Positions 56,219 to 64,000 of a DNA stretch of 64,000 bases are shown piece by piece; positions within the stretch are counted from its first letter, which is position 1; every line of letters begins with the position of its first letter. A model generated the notes under the pieces. It was not told the DNA's origin. It searched no databases and saw only the letters and a program-made list of their open reading frames with translations. The DNA is from Pseudomonadota bacterium (lineage in GTDB: Bacteria; Pseudomonadota; Alphaproteobacteria; SHVP01). Location of the stretch: contig JAQBYN010000012.1 in assembly GCA_027622715.1 (NCBI GenBank), positions 1-64,000 of the forward strand, read 5' to 3'. Both the position numbers and the translations under genes were made by a program.

Positions 56219-56593
56219 ATGTCGGCGCGCCTGATACGCTTGACCCGCCGGGCCGATTTCGAACGGCTTACCCGCAGAGGCAAGAAACAAGTCATGCCGG
56301 GCCTAGTGCTACAGTCGATAGAGCGTGAAGACGCACCAGCGCGGTCGGTCTGTCGCCTTGGGTTTACCGTTTCGAAGAAAGTCGGCGGTTCGGTCCAGCG
56401 AAATCGGGCAAAACGGCGGTTGCGTGCCGCGGCGGCGCTCGTCCTCAAAGACGCAAAGCCCGGTCTCGATGTGGTCCTGGTTGGACGAAAAGCTACCTTG
56501 ACCAGACCGTGGTCGCAGCTCATTGCAGATGTTCAAAGCGCTGGCGTTAAGCTCGGCGTGCTCGCACCACAAACACTGCCGGTCAACCGATGA
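56219..56593 (+). CDS. rnpA: Ribonuclease P protein component
   Basis: Protein cofactor of the tRNA 5'-processing ribozyme. It has LTRRADFERLTRRGKK, FTVSKKVGGSVQRNRAKRRL (the RNR-containing signature) and 124 aa. ATG 56219 is chosen because the upstream part of the frame lies in rpmH. It overlaps yidD by 4 nt. Confidence 0.95.
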   Translation: MSARLIRLTRRADFERLTRRGKKQVMPGLVLQSIEREDAPARSVCRLGFTVSKKVGGSVQRNRAKRRLRAAAALVLKDAKPGLDVVLVGRKATLTRPWSQLIADVQSAGVKLGVLAPQTLPVNR

Positions 56594-56868
56594 GCAGCGT
56601 TGGTGGCCAAATGCGCGCAGCGCCTCGCCTCGTCCTTCGCGCCATCGTGCGCGCCTACCAGCTCTTTGTTTCGCCGATCCTTGGCGCCAATTGCCGGTTT
56701 GACCCAACCTGTTCGGCTTATGCCGACGAAGCAATCCAGCGTTTTGGGGCGGTTCGAGGATCTCTGCTCGCTATTAAGCGAATTTCTCGTTGTCATCCTT
56801 GGGGGGGATTCGGACACGACCCAGTTCCCGAACGCGCGCCCACACAACCGGTAGGGCACGATGCTTGA
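56590..56868 (+). CDS. yidD: Membrane protein insertion efficiency factor YidD
   Basis: A 92-aa amphipathic protein with the conserved ILGANCRFDPTCSAYADEAI and SRCHPWGGFGHDPVP. It associates with the inner membrane and helps YidC-dependent insertion. ATGA overlap with rnpA and 8-nt overlap with yidC. Confidence 0.96.
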   Translation: MSSVGGQMRAAPRLVLRAIVRAYQLFVSPILGANCRFDPTCSAYADEAIQRFGAVRGSLLAIKRISRCHPWGGFGHDPVPERAPTQPVGHDA

Positions 56869-58606
56869 ACAGCGGAACCTGATTATTGCGATCGCGTTTT
56901 CGGTTGCGATCCTGGTCGGCTGGCAGTTTTTGCTTCCCAAACCTCCCGCGCCAGCGCCGGTCGCGCAATCCGGCACGGCGGCACCCAGCCAGTCGGACCA
57001 AGTGCGCGTTCCAGGCGCACCAAGTACCTTGGCCCGAGAGAACCCAGGTGCGCCTGCTATCCGAGACCGCGGCGAGGTGGTCAAGGACGTTCCGCGCGTT
57101 CGGATCGAGTCGCCGCGTGTCTCAGGTTCGGTGTCGCTCCTCGGCGCGCGAATTGATGATCTTATCCTCAAGAGTTACCGCACCGACATCGACCTCGACA
57201 GTCCCCCAGTAACGTTCCTTTCTCCTCTCCAAACCACGAACCCCTACTATGCGCAGTTCGGTTGGACCAGCGCGGAAGAGGTGGCGCTCCCGGACGATTC
57301 CTCACTTTGGCAGTCGAGAGATACCGTTTTGTCTCCTGATCGCCCGATTACGATGGAGTGGGACAACGGCGCAGGTCTTCGGTTCTTCAGAACGATTTCG
57401 ATCGATTCCGGCTACATGTTCACCCTTTCTGACCGCATCGAAAACTATGGGACCAACTCGGTCACCCTCGTTCCGTTTGGGGTCATTGTCCGCAAGGGTC
57501 GCCCAGAGACCGAAAACTTCTTCATCCTCCACGAAGGCGCGCTGGGCGTTTTCGATGAGGTTTTGGACCAAGAGGACTACGACGACATTATCGACGCCGA
57601 CAACGGTCGAATCGAAAATACGCCGAAGATCGCTGGCGGCTGGATCGGCATCACGGACAAATACTGGCTGACTGCGTTGATCCCGGATCAAGCGAGCAAG
57701 GCGTCCTTTAGTTACAACCATTGGCCAGACAACGGTCGCGACAATTTTCAGGTGGATTTTCACCGGACCGAAGGACTGCAGATCAGTGGCGGCGGAACGG
57801 CGACAGTCTCGAATAGAGTATTTGCCGGCGCAAAGGTTGTCCGCTTACTAGACGGCTACAAAAATAACCTTGGAATTGCCGGATTCGATCGCGCCGTGGA
57901 TTTCGGTCTGATGTTTTTTCTGACCAAGCCGATGTTCCTCTTGCTCCGCTTCCTAAGCGAGACGATTGGCAACTTCGGCATCGCCATCCTTCTCGTCACG
58001 GTGATGGTGAAACTCGTCTTCTTCCCGCTGGCCAACCGCTCGTATCGAGCGATGAGCAAGATGAAATTGCTCGCCCCTGAGATGACGAAGATTAAGGAAC
58101 GATTCAAGGACGACCGTCAGCGCCAACAACAAGAGATGATGGCCCTCTACAAACGTGAAGGCGCCAATCCGGTCTCAGGCTGCTTGCCGATCTTCGTTCA
58201 AATCCCCGTCTTCTTCGCCTTGTACAAAGTTTTGTTCGTCACGATCGAGATGCGGCACACGCCCTTCTTTAGTTGGATCCAAGATCTATCGGCTGCGGAT
58301 CCGCTGAACTTGTTCACTGGCTTTGGTTTAATTCCCGTTTCTCTACCTGAGATTATTCCGGTAATCGGCATCTGGCCGATTCTGATGGGTCTTAGCATGT
58401 GGCTCCAACAGCGCCTCAATCCACAACCCATGGATAAAATGCAGGCGCGGATCTTCATGCTGCTGCCGATTGTCTTCACGTTCATTCTCGCGCCATTCCC
58501 GGCGGGCCTGGTGATCTACTGGACTTGGAACAACATGCTGTCGATTGCGCAGCAATGGGTGATCATGCGACGGGCGGGGATCAAGAACCCAGCGGCAGCT
58601 GAATAG
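56861..58606 (+). CDS. yidC: Membrane protein insertase YidC
   Basis: Inserts and folds inner-membrane proteins, alone or with SecYEG. An N-terminal helix (6-26) is followed by a long periplasmic beta domain (about 80-350) and the conserved five-helix core from about 365 (IAILLVTVMVKLVFFPLANR, GCLPIFVQIPVFFALYKVLF, FPAGLVIYWTWNNMLSIAQQ). It has 581 aa, full length. Confidence 0.98.
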   Translation: MLEQRNLIIAIAFSVAILVGWQFLLPKPPAPAPVAQSGTAAPSQSDQVRVPGAPSTLARENPGAPAIRDRGEVVKDVPRVRIESPRVSGSVSLLGARIDDLILKSYRTDIDLDSPPVTFLSPLQTTNPYYAQFGWTSAEEVALPDDSSLWQSRDTVLSPDRPITMEWDNGAGLRFFRTISIDSGYMFTLSDRIENYGTNSVTLVPFGVIVRKGRPETENFFILHEGALGVFDEVLDQEDYDDIIDADNGRIENTPKIAGGWIGITDKYWLTALIPDQASKASFSYNHWPDNGRDNFQVDFHRTEGLQISGGGTATVSNRVFAGAKVVRLLDGYKNNLGIAGFDRAVDFGLMFFLTKPMFLLLRFLSETIGNFGIAILLVTVMVKLVFFPLANRSYRAMSKMKLLAPEMTKIKERFKDDRQRQQQEMMALYKREGANPVSGCLPIFVQIPVFFALYKVLFVTIEMRHTPFFSWIQDLSAADPLNLFTGFGLIPVSLPEIIPVIGIWPILMGLSMWLQQRLNPQPMDKMQARIFMLLPIVFTFILAPFPAGLVIYWTWNNMLSIAQQWVIMRRAGIKNPAAAE

Positions 58607-58622
58607 TTCTGCTGGAAATCTT

Positions 58623-59267
58623 GTGGTTGCCGGATCCGTCAAAGACCACGATATCGAGAAAGGGCGCCGGCTTTTTGCCCGCCCTTGCGATTTCTTAACC
58701 TCGGGCGTCGGCCCAGATTCCTTCCCGCTAGAAACGCTCCCCGAAATCGCTTTCTCCGGCCGGTCCAACGCAGGCAAGTCAAGCCTGATTAACGCGCTAA
58801 CCGGGCAACGCGGTCTGGCCCGCGCGTCCAACCAACCGGGCCGGACCCAGTCCATTAATTTCTTTGAAATCAGTGGCGCATTGCGCCTTGTCGACCTCCC
58901 CGGATATGGCTTCGCGCAGGCGCCGAAAGCGACGGCCGCAGCTTGGAACCGACTGGTCCATGGATTCCTCCGCCGAAGAGCACGCGTCTGTCGCGTGATT
59001 CTATTGGTGGATGCCCGACGCGGCCTAATGGCGATCGATCGCGGCATGATGGCCGACCTGGAGGGTATGGCCGTTTCCTATCAGATCGTCCTGACGAAGA
59101 TCGACACGCTGCCGAAGGCGAGAATCGGTGCACTGATCAGCGCGACAACCGAGGCAATTTCAGGCCAGGCTGCGTCATTCCCGCTGGTCTTGGCGACAAG
59201 TGCACGCAAGGCCAAGGGTATTGCCGAGCTGCGCGCATCTCTGGCTGAACTAGCCGATTTCCAATGA
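58623..59267 (+). CDS. engB: Ribosome biogenesis GTP-binding protein EngB (YsxC)
   Basis: TRAFAC GTPase for 50S assembly. G1 is GRSNAGKSSLINAL, G3 is DLPGYGFAQ, and the TKIDTLPK segment is G4. GTG start at 58623 gives 214 aa. It lies between yidC and argB, the usual alphaproteobacterial order. Confidence 0.96.
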   Translation: MVAGSVKDHDIEKGRRLFARPCDFLTSGVGPDSFPLETLPEIAFSGRSNAGKSSLINALTGQRGLARASNQPGRTQSINFFEISGALRLVDLPGYGFAQAPKATAAAWNRLVHGFLRRRARVCRVILLVDARRGLMAIDRGMMADLEGMAVSYQIVLTKIDTLPKARIGALISATTEAISGQAASFPLVLATSARKAKGIAELRASLAELADFQ

Positions 59268-59285
59268 TTCGGATATAAGCGCCGG

Positions 59286-60197
59286 ATGTCCAAGAGCGTC
59301 CACACTGACCCGGCCAAACTCGCAGAGATCGGCAAGACTCTGGCCGAGGCACTCCCTTATATGCGTGAGTTCAGCGGCCAAACATTTGTCGTGAAGTTCG
59401 GCGGGCACGCCATGGGTGACGACGAGCTGGCAATTTTGTTTGCCCAAGATATCGTCATGCTGCGCCAGGTCGGCATTCATCCGGTCGTGGTTCATGGCGG
59501 CGGCCCGCAAATTGGCGAAATGCTCGCACGCCTGAATATCGAGAGTTCGTTTGTTGACGGGTTGCGTGTGACCGACCGCAAGACTGTCGATGTTGTGGAA
59601 ATGGTTCTCTCGGGGTCGATCAATAAGAAAATCGTTGACAGCATTCATCGTGCCGGCGGGACGGCAATCGGTCTATCGGGAAAAGACGGTCGACTTATTG
59701 AGGCGCAGAAACTTAGGCGGACGACGCGGGACCCGGACTCGAATATCGAGAATGTTCTGGACCTCGGATTCGTGGGTGAGCCGGTGCGCATCAACACCAA
59801 GGCACTTGATGTATTGAAGGGATCAGACATCATACCGATCATCGCCCCGATCGGTGTGGGACCCCAGGGTGAGACCTACAATATCAATGCGGATACCGCG
59901 GCGGGTGCCATCGCCGGTGCTTTGGGCGCGTCCAAGTTGCTGATGCTCACGGATGTGGCCGGCGTGCTAGATCAGAACAACGAACTGATTCCGACGTTGG
60001 CGGAGGGCCAGGCACGGGACCTCTTGGACAGAGGAGTCATTACCGGCGGGATGATCCCAAAGGTGGAAACCTGCTTGGATGCTGTCCGGCGTGGCGCAGA
60101 CGCCGTCCACATTTTGGACGGGCGGATCAAACACGTCCTCCTGCTCGAGATTTTCACTGCCCACGGCGTCGGCACCATGATCCGGGCTGACGGTTAG
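59286..60197 (+). CDS. argB: Acetylglutamate kinase
   Basis: Phosphorylates N-acetylglutamate, the second step of arginine synthesis. It has [23 protein letters not shown], the substrate region [20 protein letters not shown] and the end [21 protein letters not shown] with TMI. It has 303 aa. A longer N-terminal helix of the arginine-sensitive class is present (residues 1-20), so feedback inhibition is likely. Confidence 0.97.
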   Translation: MSKSVHTDPAKLAEIGKTLAEALPYMREFSGQTFVVKFGGHAMGDDELAILFAQDIVMLRQVGIHPVVVHGGGPQIGEMLARLNIESSFVDGLRVTDRKTVDVVEMVLSGSINKKIVDSIHRAGGTAIGLSGKDGRLIEAQKLRRTTRDPDSNIENVLDLGFVGEPVRINTKALDVLKGSDIIPIIAPIGVGPQGETYNINADTAAGAIAGALGASKLLMLTDVAGVLDQNNELIPTLAEGQARDLLDRGVITGGMIPKVETCLDAVRRGADAVHILDGRIKHVLLLEIFTAHGVGTMIRADG

Positions 60198-60223
60198 AAA
60201 GACCGGACCTTTGGTCATCGTGA

Positions 60224-61501
60224 TCAGCCTGCTTCAGAATCCTCGGCGCCAGCAAAGTGGGCAAGGAACCAAGACATTTCTTCGTCGGTCATGGGGTAAT
60301 CGGTACCGCCTCGCGGGTTCAGAACATCGCTACCTTTGAGATGACACAGGGTTCTTTGAAGCCCGACGGCCGTCCTCATCGCCAAATGGGCCTTCCAACA
60401 GAGTGCGGCCAGTGGGCGACCTGATCGCGCCCTAAAAATTGCGCGCACGACCGCCTCAGGCACGTCCGATTTGAGCGCCAAGGCATGTTCGACGAAGACC
60501 CGTTCGCCGGCCTGGGCCGCGGACAGAACGACCGCGTCGTCCAGCTTTTCCGCGCTAAAGGCACTCCGAGCCCGTGACCGAGATGCCGCGTCATTCTCGT
60601 CGGATGAACCATCATCCTCCTTCAACCGTTCCCGAACACGCTGGCGTACGTATCGTTCCGTATCCGCATCAAGGTCGGAGCGCGCCGCGAGTTCGTCGAG
60701 AAGCGCAGCGGCGACGAAACCGGCGATCCGCCTCACCGCCGTGGAAGAAAGAGTCGGCCGACGGACCAGAGGTTTATGCCAAAGAATGTGATCGGGCGCC
60801 TCATCAATGATGCTGTCCAACGTGTCTTCCCGAACTTGAGCACCATGATTCGCGAGAAGCGACGCAATGGCCTCTTCGTTTCCTGCGGCAACGATCGCGT
60901 CGCAGACAGCGGGGCTAAGTCTCTCTCGCCGCGACACACAGGCCAATATCTCTGGCTGACTGGTGCCCGCGACAACCTCTAACAGGTCGTCGTCAGTGAG
61001 TAGGACGGAGTATTGGAGAACCGGTGCGCTCACAACGATTTCAACGTCCCGCGCGAGCCGGGCCACAATATCGCGTGGCACGTGGGCCGCGCCCTTTATC
61101 TCTTCAGCGATGATCTGCCTGACTTTCGGCAGCTGATCTTGGGCCAGTTTGCTCAGAATCTCGATCGTCAGATCCTGTAGACGGTTGGCCTCGCTTGAGC
61201 TCAAATTGGGGATTAGGCGCCCAATCTTGCGTGCAAGGACTATTCTGACTTCATCGTCTGAATCTGAGGCGAGGAGTTGTTCCGCCTGTCGCGGTGCGGC
61301 AGGATTCTCGGCAACCGCCCGGCGAACAGCAGCCATCGGATCGGCTGCAAGAAAATAGAGAATCTCTGGACGCGCGTCCTGCCTGCTTGCGAGGTCTTGA
61401 CGCACGCCCGCATCTGGATGGCGGGCCACGCCTTTCTCCTGGTCGTACGATATTGCCGGTTTTTCTTTCCCTTCGGTCCACCCGAAGAGGCGATCTAGCA
61501 T
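60224..61501 (-). CDS. DUF2336 domain-containing protein
   Basis: A 425-aa protein of helical repeats resembling HEAT repeats (for example DARPEILYFLAADPMAAVRR and ASDSDDEVRIVLARKIG), which fits the alphaproteobacterial DUF2336 family. A charged Ser/Asp linker lies near 300. Function is unknown; related proteins are often next to signalling genes. It overlaps the upstream diguanylate cyclase by 7 nt (ATGCTAG), which suggests translational coupling. Confidence 0.87.
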   Translation of the reverse strand: MLDRLFGWTEGKEKPAISYDQEKGVARHPDAGVRQDLASRQDARPEILYFLAADPMAAVRRAVAENPAAPRQAEQLLASDSDDEVRIVLARKIGRLIPNLSSSEANRLQDLTIEILSKLAQDQLPKVRQIIAEEIKGAAHVPRDIVARLARDVEIVVSAPVLQYSVLLTDDDLLEVVAGTSQPEILACVSRRERLSPAVCDAIVAAGNEEAIASLLANHGAQVREDTLDSIIDEAPDHILWHKPLVRRPTLSSTAVRRIAGFVAAALLDELAARSDLDADTERYVRQRVRERLKEDDGSSDENDAASRSRARSAFSAEKLDDAVVLSAAQAGERVFVEHALALKSDVPEAVVRAIFRARSGRPLAALCWKAHLAMRTAVGLQRTLCHLKGSDVLNPRGGTDYPMTDEEMSWFLAHFAGAEDSEAG

Positions 61502-63210
61502 GCGCTGCTCTCGGCCTCGTCTATTTCAGGAAATGGAGATACGGCAAAACGGCCTTTGCCGGATCGCTTTGCTCTATACATCGCCTCGTCAGCCCTGGTG
61601 ACGAGTGCCTCGAGCGGCTCAGCGCTGCTGGGATCGGTGACCGCTACCCCGATCGACATGCCCAAAGAATGATCCGCATCGCCGGAGAACTGCTTGAGCG
61701 TCCGCGCCTCTACCAAGAGCGAGTCGGCCTTTGCCGATGCACCGATTTCATCGGTATCCTCCAACCACATCGCAAACTCATCACCACCGAGTCGGGCGAC
61801 GATGTCGCCAACCCGGCTGGTTGCCGTCAACAACTGCGCAACGAAAACCAGCGCGTCGTCGCCCCGCTTATGTCCATGGACATCGTTTACGTGTTTGAAG
61901 TTGTCGAGATCAATAAATAGCAACGATGCTTTTCGGGTGGACCGCCTTAACGCCCGCAGTCTCAGGCCAACCTCTTCTGTGAACGCGCGGCGGTTAAAAA
62001 GCTGAGTCAGCTCATCCGTCCGCGAGAGCTCCTCAAGGAGCTCGCCGTTTTCGATCTGCGCGAATGCAATACCCAAGTGGTTTGCCACGCCGGCAACCAA
62101 AGTTCGGTCGGTCTCGTCCCAATAGATATCTTCATCCCTTGCGACGCAAATAGCCCCGTTAATGCGGTCGCGGTAGAGCGCCACGTTGACCAGTACGTGA
62201 AGCGTCGATTCTTCTGTCTTGACGAAGAGTTCCTCGTCGCCTTGCTTCATCTGTAGGCGCACCGCCTCGACGACCGGGCGGGGCGGGGGACCGTCCGGGC
62301 CTGCAAACTGAACGGCGCCCGTGAACGCTCCGTCTTTTTTCACTCGCACGATCCAACAATACCGGGCGCCCAAGACGCTGGCCGTAGAACGCGCGGCGGC
62401 GCCAAGCATATGCTGCGGCTCCACTTCATTGCGCATCGCGTCAACGACGTCACCGATTAGCTGGTGGCGGAGTTCTGCGGCCTCAAGTGCTCGCTGTTGT
62501 TCTTTCTCCGCGGTTATGTCCTTGCACACGCCACGATTGCCGACCCATCGCCGGTCCTTGTCGAAAACCGGACGAGACGAAATAACCACACAAGCCGGTC
62601 GGCTGGCCGAGTCCTTCAGCCACAATTCGGAATCCTCGACCGGTTCTTGCCCAGTGAATGGGCGCGTACTGTCCGCCGACGACTCAGCGATCAGAAGTTT
62701 TGCGACGTCGGCGCCGACCAAATCGCCCGCCAAATATCCTAGAGCGCCACGCGATGAAACGTATGAAAAGGTGCCGTCAGGTTTCGTTTCCCATGCGAAA
62801 TCGGAAGAACACTCGACGAGATCCCGAAACATCTGGCGCGACGAAACGAGGGCCCCCACGAGGCTTTTTTCAAGCGCCGCTTTCCTGCCCAGCCCAACGA
62901 CATAGGAAGTGATGCCGGGCGCAGATTGCACGGGGATTAGTAGAAATTCGATGGCTTCATCGGCATTTCGAAGCGAGGTCAGGAGAGAACAGGTTTTGAC
63001 GGAGCCATCGCGCGCCGACTCCCTGGCAAGATCGCGAACTTGCGTGTTTGACCCACGATTGAGACTTTCGGCGGCCGCGCCACCGGCGGCGTTGGCCGCT
63101 AAAACTTGACCGTCCGCCGATAGGAGCACTGCCGGGCCGGGAAAAGTGCCGATGATCGACTTGATGTCGATCCCTTGCGCGGACGGCAGAATCTCGTTGT
63201 CTTGGCTCAT
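61495..63210 (-). CDS. Diguanylate cyclase with PAS and GAF domains
   Basis: About 571 aa. The N-terminal PAS-like part (GPAVLLSADGQVLAANAAGG), a second PAS at about 130-250 (DLVECSSDFAWETKPDG), a GAF domain at about 260-400 and a GGDEF domain make up the protein. The active-site motif RLGGDEFAMW is intact, and RVGD five residues before it fits the c-di-GMP inhibitory I-site. No membrane helix. ATG 63210 is preferred; a TTG 45 nt upstream also opens the frame. Confidence 0.94.
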   Translation of the reverse strand: MSQDNEILPSAQGIDIKSIIGTFPGPAVLLSADGQVLAANAAGGAAAESLNRGSNTQVRDLARESARDGSVKTCSLLTSLRNADEAIEFLLIPVQSAPGITSYVVGLGRKAALEKSLVGALVSSRQMFRDLVECSSDFAWETKPDGTFSYVSSRGALGYLAGDLVGADVAKLLIAESSADSTRPFTGQEPVEDSELWLKDSASRPACVVISSRPVFDKDRRWVGNRGVCKDITAEKEQQRALEAAELRHQLIGDVVDAMRNEVEPQHMLGAAARSTASVLGARYCWIVRVKKDGAFTGAVQFAGPDGPPPRPVVEAVRLQMKQGDEELFVKTEESTLHVLVNVALYRDRINGAICVARDEDIYWDETDRTLVAGVANHLGIAFAQIENGELLEELSRTDELTQLFNRRAFTEEVGLRLRALRRSTRKASLLFIDLDNFKHVNDVHGHKRGDDALVFVAQLLTATSRVGDIVARLGGDEFAMWLEDTDEIGASAKADSLLVEARTLKQFSGDADHSLGMSIGVAVTDPSSAEPLEALVTRADEAMYRAKRSGKGRFAVSPFPEIDEAESSAC

Positions 63211-63285
63211 GCTGTGTCGCACGTTGCCCCGAATCGCCAAGCCCGGCAAGATCAAACCCCACCGGGTCTTTGCAGCGACGCTCTG

Positions 63286-63939
63286 ATGAAACCGTCTATT
63301 TTGGACGCATGGCTTTTCGACCTCGACAACACGTTGTATCCAGCGGAATCTGGCCTATTCGAACAAATTCGCGCGCGAATTGGGTCGTATCTTGTACGCA
63401 ACTGTGGGGTGAACGCTGCCGATATGGCCGCAACCCAGCAGAATTACCGTGAGCGGTTCGGATCGACACTGGCCGGCCTCATGGCTGAAAACCGCGTGGA
63501 GCCAGAGCATTTCCTGTCGTTCGTCCATGATGTGAATTATGAAGCGATTAAGCCCAGCCCTCGGCTCGCCCATGCCCTCGCTGGTTTGTCTGGTCGTCTA
63601 TTCATTTTCACGAATGGGTCGCGCGACCACGCCTGTCGGGTCACCGACCGCTTGGGTATTTCGGGTGTTTTTGAAGACATCTTCGACATCGCCCGCGCGG
63701 GCTACGTTCCGAAGCCGATGCCGGACCCATACCGAGATATCGTGCGGGATTTGAATCTAACCCCGCGGAATACTGCCTTTGTCGAAGATATCGAGCGTAA
63801 CCTGGCACCCGCTAAGGCGCTGGGGATGACCACGGTTCTTGTGTCAGACAGCGCAGAGAATTCAGCTTCTGCCGCGGCAGACTACATCGTGTCGGATCTC
63901 TCTGGATGGCTTGTGGACTTTGGAACTCGGTCAAGTTGA
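63286..63939 (+). CDS. Pyrimidine 5'-nucleotidase-like HAD hydrolase
   Basis: A 217-aa HAD phosphatase with nucleophile motif WLFDLDNTLYPAE, motif II FIFTNGSRDHACR, the Lys region GYVPKPMPDPYRD and the acidic motif TAFVEDIERNLAPAK. It matches the Phm8/SDT1-like pyrimidine 5'-nucleotidase group that removes phosphate from UMP/CMP-like substrates. ATG 63286 is the family-like start; the frame upstream is open to 63175. It is divergent from the diguanylate cyclase. Confidence 0.92.
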   Translation: MKPSILDAWLFDLDNTLYPAESGLFEQIRARIGSYLVRNCGVNAADMAATQQNYRERFGSTLAGLMAENRVEPEHFLSFVHDVNYEAIKPSPRLAHALAGLSGRLFIFTNGSRDHACRVTDRLGISGVFEDIFDIARAGYVPKPMPDPYRDIVRDLNLTPRNTAFVEDIERNLAPAKALGMTTVLVSDSAENSASAAADYIVSDLSGWLVDFGTRSS

Positions 63940-63991
63940 CACTACTTGCCACCCCGCTATTTTCGCCGCGCCACTTAGACAGGACCTAGCC

Positions 63992-64000
63992 ATGACCCAG
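63992..64000 (+). CDS. Start of a further gene (cut by window end)
   Basis: An ATG at 63992 (MTQ) follows an AGGA about 10 nt upstream and runs off the window. In related genomes dapD often follows this nucleotidase gene, so that is a guess from context only. Confidence 0.3.

Noticed and set aside
1-64000. CRISPR arrays, insertion sequences or long direct repeats
   Set aside because: Reading through the window I found no regularly spaced repeats, transposase-like product or terminal inverted repeats.

Overview
The window is gene-dense chromosomal DNA from an alphaproteobacterium, most like the Rhodospirillales and their relatives. Supporting signs are the ccmCDEFGHI order, a class I lysyl-tRNA synthetase, a ffh-rpsP-rimM-trmD-rplS-leuCDB-asd run, sdhCDAB, a SAM-II type riboswitch on metZ, a DUF2336 protein and the rpmH-rnpA-yidD-yidC-engB-argB run. 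Base composition looks uniformly GC-rich. I see no insertion sequence, integrase, phage gene or CRISPR array; this is mostly core genome with a few accessory genes.

Layout. (1) 81-6231: System I cytochrome c maturation operon, ending in a perfect 13-bp hairpin. (2) 6587-10654: a small unknown gene, then, on the minus strand, dapF-mtaB-ftsY-yciB. (3) 10852-18614: SRP protein Ffh, S16, RimM, TrmD, L19, then leucine biosynthesis (leuC, leuD, leuB) and asd. (4) 18906-24961: succinate dehydrogenase, a protein-lysine-methyltransferase-like enzyme and ZapE. (5) 24953-31473: HAD hydrolase, pyrD, SRAP protein, branched-chain aminotransferase, LysK, a TerB-like protein, an alpha/beta hydrolase and tRNA-Gly(CCC). 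(6) 31695-33541: a radical SAM/SPASM-like protein and an unusual cysteine-rich metallophosphoesterase relative, the best candidate here for an undescribed system. (7) 33574-38636: SAM-II riboswitch and terminator, metZ, apaG, folE, trkH, argE. (8) 38624-42279 minus: argD-argF-hslO-lipoprotein. (9) 42476-55792: a TPR/OGT-type glycosyltransferase, an Fe-S protein, an aldehyde dehydrogenase, tRNA-Arg(ACG), a coiled-coil lipoprotein, a divergent P1-peptidase/gamma-glutamyltransferase pair, a methyltransferase with a histidine kinase, and a flavoprotein disulfide reductase with a TVP38/DedA membrane protein. (10) 55995-64000: rpmH promoter, rpmH, rnpA, yidD, yidC, engB, argB, a DUF2336-diguanylate cyclase pair, a HAD nucleotidase, and the first codons of a further gene.

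Functional picture. The Ccm proteins, Sdh and class 2 PyrD all serve a quinone- and cytochrome c-based respiratory chain. FtsY, Ffh, YidC and YidD serve membrane protein insertion. Arginine genes are scattered over three places (argE, argD-argF, argB), leucine genes are clustered, and methionine synthesis by sulfhydrylation is under an apparent SAM-sensing attenuator. Genes are packed tightly: many same-strand neighbours overlap by 4-13 nt, and three convergent pairs share the palindrome CTAG as both stop codons.
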